From NCBI GenBank assembly GCA_009746045.1, contig RPFO01000065.1, forward strand, positions 42,501-106,500: a DNA stretch of 64,000 bases, written 5' to 3'. Under the pieces are notes generated by a model that was given only the letters and a program-made list of their open reading frames with translations, was not told the DNA's origin and made no database searches. Position 1 is the first letter of the stretch, and the number at the start of each line of letters is the position of its first letter. The stretch comes from Mesostigma viride (taxonomy: Eukaryota; Streptophyta; Mesostigmatophyceae; Mesostigmatales; Mesostigmataceae). The position numbers and the translations under genes are program-made. Below, piece after piece: positions 1-13,900 of the stretch.

Positions 1-333
1 GTACCCACGTGACACAGTCATGTGCTTATTAATAGGAGTCGCGGAGCACAAATTGGTACAAGGTAATAGAGGCAGCTTTCCATCCCTGATACCATGCTAC
101 AGAACTAAAATACGGCAGAGTCACCCATCCTTTTCTCACTGCCAAGAAGGCAGGCTACAGGAGCAATCAGGAAACTTCTCACGAAGAGGGCTTTATCGAC
201 CGGGCTGCACCTAAAGAAGGAGCCCAGACTTACAGTTTCTGCCAAATAGTTGTCTCACATAAAATATATGCACGAGATGTCAAAATCCATTGGTCTTCTA
301 GTCCCTATAATATTGCGCTTTGTCTTACAATTC
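1..333. other. Region downstream of the acyltransferase stop codon
   Basis: Contains the presumed 3' UTR of the minus-strand acyltransferase and flanking DNA. I see no gene, repeat array or structured RNA in it. Confidence 0.5.
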
Positions 334-3300
334 TCAGTAAGCATCGCTTTGAAAGTGCCCACTTGCGGGTGCCTCGATGTCATTCTCCATGCCTGGGACA
401 GTAGGGAATACACAGCCGTCTCCCTTTTGCCGATGCCAGCTGGGCAACATCCACCGTAGCCACCACCACCTCAGACCCACGACCACGAACACCTCTTGCC
501 AGTTGCGTGCCCATCCAAGGTCATAGCGGTTGACCCATGTCTGCACATGACACGATCCAAGGCAGTCCACCAACGCTGATAAGGGAGCTGAAATGGCACC
601 TGATGAGCGCCCAACCTTCCGTACAGGAAGCACATAACGATAACTGCAGATGAACTCCTACAGGGTATCCGAGAACTACTGGCGGGTAGGAGGCTCCTAA
701 GGTCCTGGGCTTGGTCCCACAAGGCACAATGGCAGCCGTGCCACCAATCCAGTACAGGCTTGTCTTCTAGGCAAGTGCTTGCAGCACAGCAGCACTTTGG
801 TGCGCTGGGGTAAGAAGCTTGTGCTGGGAAACGTAAAGCATCAGGAAATGCATGATTGGCCTTGGACAGGCTGTGATAAAGTGGCCGATGGGCCATGCAA
901 GGCAGTGACTTGTATTGCCCAACATTTTGTTCCGTACCGAGACAAGCATGGCCTCTCCGCCCTACAAGCATGTGCAGCACTGCATACCAGGTTGTGATGG
1001 GGCAGTGCAAACTGCATAGTGCACACCAGGTTGACATAGTCAGGCAGGGGACGCCCAACGGTCGGCATATCGTGGAAAGAGCGCCAACAGCACCCACACA
1101 CGCTATGCCATTATTGACACAGCCACACCCCTTCTCTTCCTCTCACCCCCTCTCCACACCCCTTCTCGTCCTCTCACCCCATCTCTTCCTCGATACATAC
1201 CTCGTTCTTGGCCCTGGCGTCGGCGATCCGTACGCGGTTGCAGTAAAACTCCACCGTCGTCTGCGAGGCAGCAGGGCGATACGTGGGCAGATGTAGGAAC
1301 AGTGCATGCGGCCCGCGTGCAGAGGTCAGGCGGAGGCCATGCGCTCCCTCACACGCTCACGCTCGTTCATCGGCCTTATCTTACACAAGTGGCCCATCAT
1401 CTTCCATGCCAAACATGGCATAGATCCTGCCAAGCAGGTCATAGGAAATGACAGCCATCGACCCGCATCACCATCCAAGAACAAATTCCGAAGTCCTGCC
1501 CCTTCCCAAAGGGAAGCCGACAGGAGGGTGGGGCGCGCCTCCTGCCAGACCCAACGTACCCAGCCCAACAGAGCACCAGGTACACATGCGCTATGTGGGC
1601 TACCGGGTACCCGCGCAGTATGTGCATTATGCATTACGCGCGCCCCGTAACCAGGTATGTGCATGGCATACGCTTGTATGGGCGCCATACCTGGGCAGTA
1701 AGCACCAGGTATACGTGCCACCCGAGCAGGAAAGTCAGCATAAGGAAGATGGCGATGCAGAGGACGAACGCCAGCGAAAGGGTGATGCGGATGTGGTTGC
1801 CGCCCTGAGCTCGTGTGGTGAAGTACACGCGATGGCATATTCAACAGCATTCACGACAACAACAGGTGCCTGTCAGTGCCTGGGACTCCGTTCATGCAAT
1901 GTCCCTTTGCCATGGGTGCACCCTGCGCTCTCACAGGCAGGTGCCAGCTGCGGCTTCTTTGCGATGGACACCATGGTGTGGCATGAGCACAGTAATGGCC
2001 GTCTAGTCGCCGCGAAAACGATGGATGTACCGAGCATCCCGGGGTACTCATGCGGGAGACATGGGATATGAGCTTGAGAAGGGCGGGGAGGGGGCGGGCG
2101 GGGGGGGGCAGGGATTCAAGGGGGCTTGCAGAGTGAACAACAGCATTGAGGGCACAAATGTGGGGCAAGGGGCAGGGCAATGCAGGTAAAACTATGGGCA
2201 AGGAGGTTGGGCGTGCACAAAAGGTGGAATCTGACGCGTACACACGAGTCCTGTGCCTGGCTGCCACGGTGCACGCGTTCGCGTTTGGGTCGAGGCATGT
2301 TAACACTTGGAACAGTAGATATCATGTGAACGCTCGTGCAACAAGGGCATCAGGGATGATCATAAAGCAAACAATGTGGCCTTTGCCCTTACGGCATACC
2401 TTACTGGCATCCTCTGCATTCTCTGCACCCATTCAACCCAGGTTTGTACCCATCGCCCATTTGGGATGCTTTCCCCCTGTCAACCCCATTGTACGCACGC
2501 CAGCCTACCCAGAAGCATGCCCCACTGCCTGGCTGCCCCGGCTTCCCTCCCCCTCTTCCTCTCCCCAGCCATGCAAGCAGGTCCCCAAACATTTCGTGCA
2601 GGCCCACTCTGCGCTCAACCAATTGGGGCAGGACAGGGTGTGGCCCCATGCCCCCATGCCTCACCCCCCCCTCTATGAGCAGGCTATAAGAAAACAAAAT
2701 GTGTTGCCGCGGCAACGCGTGGCACACCCTGCCGTTGGCCTGCGCATGCCAAACGGACCCAAATGTAAAAGAAAAGAGCCATCTGCTGCCATCCTCAAGC
2801 AACCCAGCAGTGGGCAACGCGCGCCATCTGCTGCCATCCTCAAGCAACCCAGCAATGGACAACGCGCGCCATCTGCTGCCATCCTCAAGCAACCCAGCAA
2901 TGGACAACGCGCGCCATCTGCTGCCATCCTCAAGCAACCCAGCAATGGACAACGCGTGCCATCTGCTGCCATCCTCAAGCAACCCAGCAATGGACAACGC
3001 GCGCCATCTGCTGCCATCCTCAAGCAACCCAGCAATGGACAACGCGCGCCATCTGCTGCCATCCTCAAGCAACCCAGCAATGGACAACGCGCGCCATCTG
3101 CTGCCATCCTCAAGCAACCCAGCAATGGACAACGCGCGCCATCTGCTGCCATCCTCAAGCAACCCAGCAATGGACAACGCGCGCCATCTGCTGCCATCCT
3201 CAAGCAACCCAGCAATGGACAACGCGCGCCATCTGCTGCCATCCTCAAGCAACCCAGCAATGGACAACGCGCGCCATCTGCTTCCATCCTCAAGCAACCC

Positions 3301-6300
3301 AGCAATGGACAACGCGCGCCATCTGCTGCCATCCTCAAGCAACCCAGCAATGGACAACGCGCGCCATCTGCTGCCATCCGCAAGCAACCCAGCAATGGAC
3401 AACGCGCACCATCTGCTGCCATCCTCAAGCAACCCAGCAGTGGGCAACGCGCGCCATCTGCTGCCATCCTCAAGCAACCCAGCAATGGACAACGCGCGCC
3501 ATCTGCTGCCATCCTCAAGCAACCCAGCAATGGACAACGCGCGCCATCTGCTGCCATCCTCAAGCAACCCAGCAATGGACAACGCGCGCCATCTGCTGCC
3601 ATCCTCAAGCAACCCAGCAGTGGGCAACGCGCGCCATCTGCTGCCATCCTCAAGCAACCCAGCAATGGACAACGTGCGCCATCTGCTGCCATCCTCAAGC
3701 AACCCAGCAATGGACAACGCGCGCCATCTGCTGCCATCCTCAAGCAACCCAGCAATGGACAACGCGCGCCATCTGCTGCCATCCTCAAGCAACCCAGCAA
3801 TGGACAACGCGCGCCATCTGCTGCCATCCTCAAGCAACCCAGCAATGGACAACGCGCGCCATCTGCTGCCATCCTCAAGCAACCCAGCAATGGACAAAGC
3901 GCGCCATCTGGTGCCATCCTCAAGCAACCCAGCAATGGACAACGCGCGCCATCTGCTGCCATCCTCAAGCAACCCAGCAATGGACAACGCGCGCCATCTG
4001 CTGCCATCCTCAAGCAACCCAGCAATGGACAACGCGCGCCATCTGCTGCCATCCTCAAGCAACCCAGCAATGGACAACGCGCGCCATCTGCTGCCATCCT
4101 CAAGCAACCCAGCAATGGACAACGCGCGCCATCAGCTGCCATCCTCAAGCAACCCAGCAATGGGCAACGCGCGCCATCTGCTGCCATCCTCAAGCAACCC
4201 AGCAATGGACAACGCGCGCCATCTGCTGCCATCCTCAAGCAACCCAGCAATGGGCAACGCGCGCCATCTGGTGCCATCCTCAAGCAACCCAGCAATGGAC
4301 AACGCGCGCCATCTGCTGCCATCCTCAAGCAACCCAGCAATGGACAACGCGCGCCATCTGCTGCCATCCTCAAGCAACCCAGCAATGGACAACGCGCGCC
4401 ATCTGGTGCCATCCTCAAGCAACCCAGCAATGGACAACGCGCGCCATCTGCTGCCATCCTCAAGCAACCCAGCAATGGACAACGCGCGCCATCTGCTGCC
4501 ATCCGCAAGCAACCCAGCAGAGGAACACCCTGGCGAACTGCGCAGAGGCCACAAATGGACAATGGGTGGGAGCTTGACAGTCGGTTCACGACGCCCGTCC
4601 ATTTATCATTTTCCATACACGGAATCCATGGTATAATGGTTGAGTGTGAGCGTTGCGCTGGACGCTAATACCTGACAAGATTTAAACTAAAAATGAACGA
4701 ATTGCCAACAAAGAGCAATGCCGACAGGCAGTGATGCAGCAAGTAGAACTGCCAAACATCATGTGATGCTGACCAGTGCACGCTAGTACTGCCATGGCCT
4801 GTACAAGACTCCCGCTCATGGCCAAGGTGCATAGGAGCGTTGGAATACGACCCCTTCAGCCCACACAGGAAGGCTAGCAGCCGCAAGCGCGCGTGTGCAC
4901 GCACCACCAATGCCATCTCCAGAAACGGCTCCGCGAATACCCACACGCCATAGGCGCAGCCGACCCATGTCCAGAAAACTGGGGGGGGGGGGGGGGAGGG
5001 GGGGCGTGCGCCGTGCACAACCGATACAGGACAGCGTACCAAGTACAGACGCCGCACTCGTCAGTGAGCTCAGGGGCACCAGGAACCCACTAACTGCCCG
5101 ACTGAGTTTACATGACGTGCTCGACTCGATTTATAGGAAGCGAGCCTAATCAAAACTATTTGAGTCCGTAGGAGTGCTTTGGGGCACTGATAAGAGCTCG
5201 AGTCGAAACACTAGTTAATGATACAGATCATAAGAATATGGGACCAAAGAAAAGTATTTGAGAAGATGAGGCACATGACCATGACAGCCGCTGCAGGCCC
5301 AGAAGACCACACGCAGACAGCGTTGCCGATTCCACCTCATTCGCAGTGAAGTTGCCATCAAGGAAGCGCACACTTCCCCTCGATAACAACATGCATCTAC
5401 CCTCATCACAACAAACAGCTGAGCAGAAGAGATAATGACGAGTGTGGAGAGGGGCCATCTCTGAGAAAAACACCCGAAGCCTGCCGATGCGTTCATTGGC
5501 CTGCTGACTGCTCATGCGCTAGCCAGCTTGGGCACTAGCAGCACGTACACACAGAGGCTGGCAAACAACGAAACCAAGCATTCAGACTGTGAAAGGGAGC
5601 AATAACTTGTTGTAGTTGCAGCATTTGGTAAGCTAAAGAAATGGCACACCTGCAAACATCCCGATATCTCATTTTCTCTATTCAACCTGACAGAAACCCA
5701 TACCGATCTGTTGCGGGAAATACCGGCAAACACGCAGTTGTCTTGGTTTGAGATGCTCACCGAACAGAAAGAAGAACCGGTAGTTGAAGTATCCAACGCA
5801 GTTGTGCATCCAAGCTGGTGCCAGTGGCACCCGCCACGAGGGCCGTGAACAGCAGGGTTTTATTCATAGCGCCGTTACAGGTGCCACGATGTCAAGGCTT
5901 TCTTATGCAACAAAAGCGGCTACCCTATAAAGACTCGAGGGTGAAACCCAGGAGAAGTTTGCACGACAGGGAGTGGAACTACATGGAGAAATTAGCACGA
6001 CAGGGCGGCACCAAATAACGGGCGGTACCGCGTCACCAACGTAGAAAACAGGGACTTGAGCAGACCAGCATGGAAGCAGCATGCGGAAGAGAGATGCCCT
6101 CGGACTGCTGTGTTCTCCCAAAAAAGCAGCCCTGAAAAGGTTGAGCCTGATATCTTGCAGCATGCGGCAGACTTGACCACCTGCATGCATCTCACCTATG
6201 TGTACACTGTACACCCAAAGCTGTGTCTAGTCACGGAGCACATACACAGGATATGGCCCCTTGTTGAAAAAAACATGCAGCCAAGCTGGGATGGGTGGAC

Positions 6301-7936
6301 TTGGGTGGTGGAGCATGCAGCGCTGCTCCTCACTGGTGACGCACACATGCATGTTGGCTGCGGGCTTGCTTGCATGCGCATCTCCCACACACCAGGGCAT
6401 GGATGGGAACCAGAATCCGACGTGGCAAAAGCGATAACAAGAAATGGGGTGGGCGGTGACAAGGGCAACGACGGCCAAGCGATAACATTCCACGGCGTTA
6501 AACACCTTACAGGAGTCTTTTTGCCACCGTCCCAACAAAATAGACATATATCTAATCATTTTTTTATCTGCTCCCCCCAGGGTCAGATGTAGGGGCCCTT
6601 GTCAGGCATGGAACAACAAGGGGAGATGATTGGTGGGAACTATCCCTTTTTTTCCACACAGCCCAAACGCTACTTGTCCTTCATGCCATCCGTTGAGGCG
6701 TTTGGTAGGGGAGGATACGGCAGTGATGGTCCATCTTCAGAATGCACCTGCGCCAAAAAAAGGCGAGCGCAGGATGGGGCATGGGGACAGGCACGAGCCA
6801 AGAGTTGCTTTCGTTGTAGACGAGGAAAAGATTATGGACTTTGCCAACTTCCACGAAAAAAGAAGAAAGGATTCAGGCTGCCAGGCATGCAGAAAGGAAA
6901 CTGCAGTAGGAACTCAGACCCTTAGGTAAATCATGTGCATGGATCGTTATACATAAATGCCTGCATGCGCCACGCCCCCTTGGCTTACCTGCCTCCATGC
7001 AGATACTGCCATACCACTGCGACGGTTCACTGTCACTCTCCTCTCCTGCATTTACACCATGCTAGCCATCGCTACTATTCCAGCACGGTACAGCATGGGA
7101 CACATGGCATGAATGGGGCATGGGACCATCGGTCCGCGCAGCAAGAGTTGTGGCATGCATTCGGCACGTACTGGCGACAGATGCTGCAGTGATGCGACAG
7201 GGGAGGCTTGGGCTTCTTGCCTGCACGCGTCACAAGCGGGCAAGGAGAGAGAAAGGAGGTACGGCACGCTAGTCAGACCAGCACATGGGGCCCGGGCTTG
7301 TTGCCTGCACGCTCAGTAAGCGACCACCAGACAGCAGCGAGACTGCAATGAGACAGGTGTCGCCTGAACACCGGGCAACCCCGTGCATTAGCCCAGGTGT
7401 CAAGTGGGCATACTGACCAAAATAGGGTTGAGGGCAGGAGGACGTGTGGGATCATGGGTGTCCGCCAGAAGCGTCCTTATTGTGCGCCGTCACAGTGTGT
7501 GCCAGAACTGTGCGCCGCCCCTCAAGCACCTGTCCCTGCCAACTAGGTCACGGTAGCAAGTGCCTGCCGACAGGTCCCGCCGATACCATGCAACCGACAT
7601 GCGTGCAAGGCAGTCTTCTTGTTGGAAAGTGTCCCCAATTCTGCCCATGGCCAAGGCTGGCTGAAGCCGTGTGGGCCGTCTCTTGCCATCTGGAAGTTTT
7701 GCTGCCCAACCAAGGGGAGGCGTCGTAGACATGAGCCATGGCGCCACACTGGTCCTGTTGCACCCAGCAGCACTCCCTACCACGCCCCACGCGCGGAACC
7801 ATCGATAGGCATAGAACAATATCGGTCGGCGACCCGTGAACATGTGCGAGAGGATCGCAGGAACCACGTCCTCGCAGCGACACGGTGTAAGGGATAGCAC
7901 GCCGTGTACACTCATGCCGTGCCGTGGGCATCCCAA

Positions 7937-7973
<37 letters not shown>

Positions 7974-10900
7974 CACAGGTCCGCGTCGCCATCCCCTGGC
8001 TTTGAGGTCAGCCAGCACTCTTTGAAATGTAGATCCGAAGCATTCGTTCGGAGCAGAAAGAAATGCTACTAACAAGACCAGTGCTAGGAGGATGTGCCCG
8101 CCTTTACATAGCATGCCTACAATGGACTGGGCCAGGCGGCCAAACAACGTCCAGCACAAATCTCCATTATGGCCCAGTACAATTCCACGCCATTCAACGA
8201 TGGAACTTTACTACCCTTTGCTCTTGTAGATGACTTCCCAAAGCTTTCAACCAGCCGGTTTGCCCCACCCAACCAAACATGCGTGCGTATCCATATCTGT
8301 ACGAAACCCCATGCCTGCACCACCAGCTGAGATGTCTCAATAAACGCATTTGGCAGGCGCACTCCATCACATGACAGGCCCGATCACACGCACACTTCTT
8401 GCACCAGCGCCCTGATTTCTTCATCGTGGTGGTGCAGCCTTGCAGCATGGCGGCCGCATTTGGGCCCATGTCCTGCACGGCCAGGAGAAAGTGCACACAA
8501 CACCGCAAGCATCAGCACAGCACCTGCAAGCATCAGCACGTGCAACCAAGGGCGCGCGCAAGCGACAGCACGCGTGGGGAATCAGGGGCGGGGGGGGGGG
8601 GGGGTAGCGGCGGCCAGCAGTGCACCCAAGCAACGGTGCGAGCCAGCATCCAGACGCGAGCAACCATAGAGGGGGGTTGGGCCGCGCACGAGTGTGTGCA
8701 TGGCAGAGTGAATAAGTGCATCGGTTGAAGGTCGGGCCAAAAGCAGAACGCATGACCAGAACAAAGGGATGTGCCAGGCTGCTCGTTGCTATCCTCAAAG
8801 GAATGATCCAACATCTCATCGCCAGAGAGCTAGTATGTGTAGGGATGGAGAGGTAGACCAAGTCATCCACAGAGCTGTTGGATGGCCAGGAATGCATGCA
8901 TTGCTGGAAACACAAGGGTGTGCACCGGGGAACAGTTTCCCTACGAAATCGCATTGCTCATGTTCTCTTCATCAACACCACGCGACGGCCATCCTGTCAA
9001 CTGGGTGCCAGAGTCCCTGTCTTCTGTAACAACGCCATCTGCGGCCATCGCCGCCAAGGCAGACCCAGGCTCCCAGACCGAGCCAGCACACCCCGGCTCC
9101 CAACAGTTCCCATCGCACCATGTACACACCAACGCGCGGTGTGCAGCTCTGCAAGGGCTACGCGGTGCCAAGGAGTGCGCTTGCTGGCAGTGGGATGCAA
9201 GCACAGCCACACGGAGAGCAAACAAACACGTGCGCAAGCCGCGATGCGATCGTGGGGGCTAACGGGAGGTCGCATTCGCATCCCCTTGCGCGCTCCCACA
9301 CGGACACCAGAAGAGCCCCCTCGCCCATCAAGTGAGAACGGGTAGAGGCATCGGCACAGTGGCAACCCAGATTGGCCTGGGTTTTAGTACAGGAACAAGC
9401 ACAGCAAAAGCACAGCGCCAGCCCCAGCCCCAGCCCCAGCCCCAGCCCCAGCCCAGCCCCAGCCCCAGCCCCAGCCCCAGCCCCAGCCCCAGCCCCAGCC
9501 CCAGCCCCAGCCCCAGCCCCAGCCCCAGCCCCAGCCCCAGCCCCAGCCCCAGCCCCAGCCCCAGCCCCAGCCCCAGCCCCAGCCCCAGCCCCAGCCCCAG
9601 CCCTAGCCCCAGCCCCAGCCCCAGCCCCAGCCCACAGTCCCAGTCCCAGCACAGCACAAGCAAAGCACAAGCAAATCACAAGCACAGCAAATATACAAAA
9701 GTGCAGTACACACGCAGTTCAAGTGGGGGCACTGTTGGCTGACCGTTGTTTCTGTCATGTCCCAAAAGACCTTTCAATCTTACCACGGTTTCCCTATACA
9801 CGAACCCTATCAGCATACCCTATGGGACCTCTCTGCGCACAACAAGGCAAGCGAGAGTACCCATAGGTACTAGTGGCAAGAGAGAGTACCCGGAAACTAG
9901 GAAGAGTTCTCAAATACACCGCGCCGGATTCCCGCTACCTTAATGTCCGGCGACGCGCCCGGCCTGGTGACGATGCACAGTACATAGTTGAGCGTGACGT
10001 TGAGCAGCATCCAGCATGCGGTGACCACCTTGGCGGCGACGAGCCATGGGCTGGCATTGGCCGCGTTCAAAAAGAAGGGGACGACGATGTGGAAGAAGAC
10101 AAACACGACCAGGCTGGGGGGGGGGGGGAGAGGGAAGGGCAGCAGGGGAGGTTGGCACGTGGACAGGGTTGGCACGTGGACAGGGTTGGCACGTGGACAG
10201 GGTTGGCACGTGGACAGGGTTGGCACGTGGACAGGGTTGGCACGTGGACAGGGTTGGCACGTGGACAGGGTTGGCACGTGGACAGGGTTGGCACGTGGAC
10301 AGGGTTGGCACGTGGACAGGGTTGGCACGTGGACAGGGTTGGCACGTGGACAGGGTTGGCACGTGGACAGGGTTGGCACGTGGACAGGGTTGGCACGTGG
10401 ACAGGGTTGGCACGTGGACAGGGTTGGCACGTGGACAGGGTTGGCACGTGGACAGGGTTGGCACGTGGACAGGGTTGGCACGTGGACAGGGTTGGCACGT
10501 GGACAGGGTTGGCACGTGGACAGGGTTGGCACGTGGACAGGGTTGGCACGTGGACAGGGTTGGCACGTGGACAGGGTTGGCACGTGGACAGGGTTGGCAC
10601 GTGGACAGGGTTGGCACGTGGACAGGGTTGGCACGTGGACAGGGTTGGCACGTGGACAGGGTTGGCACGTGGACAGGGTTGGCACGTGGACAGGGGATCA
10701 CCACGTGGCGGGTATCGAACACGGAAGAAGTAGAAGGGAGCCGGCGCATGGGACAAGGGGACGGGAGCCCGCATGTACATGGGATGAGGTGTTTGTGTTT
10801 GTCCATACCAGTGCACAGGGGAACAGTGAAAGAGTGCAAACGTTGATCCAATGCCCCCTTGAATTACCTGACCGCCATGTCGCGGGCTAATTAAACAGCC

Positions 10901-13900
10901 TAGGTGCCCCATGCTGGCTTGCCCGATGCACAAGCATGAAGACACCATGCTTACGAGCGGGGAGCAATTGGAGCCGCCGTAATCCTAAGGCGCCAAAGTG
11001 CTCCTGCCGCAGTGGCAGCGATGAACGCGCCAAAGTGCTCCTGCCGCAGTGGCAGCGATGGACGCGCCAAAGAGCTCCTGCCGCAGTGGCAGCGATGAAC
11101 GCGGCAAAGTGCTCCTGCCGCAGTGGCAGCGATGGACGCGCCAAAGTGCTCCTGCCGCAGTGGCAGCGATGGACGCGCCAAAGTGCTCCTGTCGCAGTGG
11201 CAGCGATGAACGCGCCAAAGTGCTCCTGCCGCAGTGGCAGCGATGAACGCGCCAAAGTGCTCCTGCCGCAGTGGCAGCGATGGACGCGCCAAAGAGCTCC
11301 TGCCGCAGTGGCAGCGATGAACGCGGCAAAGTGCTCCTGCCGCAGTGGCAGCGATGGACGCGCCAAAGTGCTCCTGCCGCAGTGGCAGCGATGGACGCGC
11401 CAAAGTGCTCCTGTCGCAGTGGCAGCGATGAACGCGCCAAAGTGCTCCTGCCGCAGTGGCAGCGATGAACGCGCCAAAGTGCTCCTGCCGCAGTGGCAGC
11501 GATGGACGCGCCAAAGAGCTCCTGCCGCAGTGGCAGCGATGAACGCGGCAAAGTGCTCCTGCCGCAGTGGCAGCGATGGACGCGCCAAAGTGCTCCTGCC
11601 GCAGTGGCAGCGATGGACGCGCCAAAGTGCTCCTGTCGCAGTGGCAGCGATGAACGCGCCAAAGTGCTCCTGCCGCAGTGGCAGCGATGAACGCGCCAAA
11701 GTGCTCCTGCCGCAGTGGCAGCGATGGACGCGCCAAAGAGCTCCTGCCGCAGTGGCAGCGATGGGCGCGCCAAAGTGCTCCTGCCGCAGTGGCAGCGATG
11801 GACGCGCCAAAGTGCTCCTGCCGCAGTGGCAGCGATGGACGCGCCAAAGTGCTCCTGCCGCAGTGGCAGCGATGGGCGCGCCAAAGTGCTCCTGCCGCAG
11901 TGGCAGCGATGAACGCGCCAAAGTGCTCCTGTCGCAGTGGCAGCGATGAACGCGCCAAAGTGCTCCTGCCGCAGTGGCAGCGATGGACGCGCCAAAGTGC
12001 TCCTGCCGCAGTGGCAGCGATGAACGCGCCAAAGTGCTCCTGCCGCAGTGGCAGCGATGCTCCTGCTTTCTCGGCCGCCTTGTGTGCCGCCGCGATTATG
12101 CTTGCCGCATGGGGGGCTTGGGGGATCATATTGGCCGCACACATGGCATCGCACACCATCCGCTGTAGAGGGTGGCTGCCCCGCAAAGCGGTTCACCTCG
12201 CGACTAGCGGACCCTGCCATCGTGCCCACGGACCATCCGATGCTTCCAACATGTTGGTGGCTCCGCCGCTACATGGCATCTATGCAGCCCCTGCGAACAC
12301 GGCCAGAAAAGGTCGGTTGCAGCCCTTGGAACCACGTCTTTTGAACGTGCTTTGGAAAATGGTCTTTGGGAAATATCCACAGCATCTACAGGGCCAGCTG
12401 GACACCCTGCAGGGAGCGCAGGACACTCGAATGACCGCATGACGCCTGAGTGGAACAGCGTGGTGGCTGCAACGGAGCGCTACGCGCGCCATGGCCAGGA
12501 ACAGGCACAGGGCACAGAGCCTACGCGATAGGGGACAGGTACAGGCACAGGGCACACGACATACACAATAGGGGACAGGCACAGGCACAGGGCACAGGAC
12601 ATACACGATAGGGCACAGGCACAGGCACAGGGCACAGGACATACACGATAGGGGACAGGCACAGGCACAGGGCACAGGACATACACGATAGGGGACAGGC
12701 ACAGGGCACAGGGCACAGGACATACACGATAGGGGACAGGCACAGGCACAGGGCACAGGACATACACGATAGGGCACAGGCACAGGCACAGGGCACAGGA
12801 CATACACGATAGGGGACAGGCACAGGCACAGGGCACAGGACATACACAATAGGGGACAGGTACAGGCACAGGGCACAGGACATACACAATAGGGGACAGG
12901 CACAGGCACAGGCACAGGGCACAGGACATACACAATAGGGCACAGGCACAGGCACAGGGCACAGGACATACACAATAGGGGACAGGCACAGGCACAGGGC
13001 ACAAGACATACACAATAGGGCACAGGCACATGCACAGGGCACAGGACATACACGATAGGGGACAGGCACAGGCACAGGGCACAGGACATACACGATAGGG
13101 GACAGGCACAGGCACAGGGCACAGGACATACACGATAGGGGACAGGCACAGGCACAGGGCACAGGACATACACGATAGGGGACAGGCACAGGCACAGGGC
13201 ACACGACATACACAATAGGGGACAGGCACAGGCACAGGGCACAGGACATACACGATAGGGGACAGGCACAGGCACAGGCACAGGGCACGGGACATACACA
13301 ATAGGGGACAGGCACAGGCACAGGGCACAGGACATACACGATAGGGGACAGGCACAGGCACAGGGCACAGGACATACACAATAGGGGACAGGCACAGGCA
13401 CAGGGCACAGGACATACACAATAGGGGACAGGCACAGGCACAGGGCACAGGACATACACGATAGGGGACAGGCACAGGCACAGGCACAGGGCACAGGACA
13501 TACACAATAGGGGACAGGCACAGGCACAGGCACAGGGCACAGGACATACACAATAGGGGACAGGCACAGGCACAGGGCACAGGACATACACGATAGGGGA
13601 CAGGCACATGCACAGGGCACACGACATACACGATAGGGGACAGGCACAGGCACAGGGCACAGGACATACACGATAGGGGACAGGCACAGGCACAGGGCAC
13701 AGGACATACACGATAGGGGACAGGCACAGGCACAGGGCACAGGACATACACGATAGGGGACAGGCACAGGCACAGGGCACAGGACATACACGATAGGGCA
13801 CAGGCACAGGCACAGGGCACAGGACATACACAATAGGGGACAGGCACAGGCACAGGGCACAAGACATACACAATAGGGCACAGGCACAGGCACAGGGCAC

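Noticed and set aside
2146-4668. 840-aa plus-strand ORF and similar long frames on the minus strand
   Set aside because: Composed of a 45-bp satellite (multiple of 3, no stops), open in several frames at once, and located inside an intron of the acyltransferase gene.
9158-10948. Gly/Ala, Pro/Ser and Trp/Thr/Gly repeat ORFs
   Set aside because: Products of the CCCCAG hexamer and 17-bp arrays; only 9939-10113 on the minus strand is a real exon.
10151-12059. CRISPR array
   Set aside because: Units are contiguous tandem repeats without variable spacers, in eukaryotic intron DNA.
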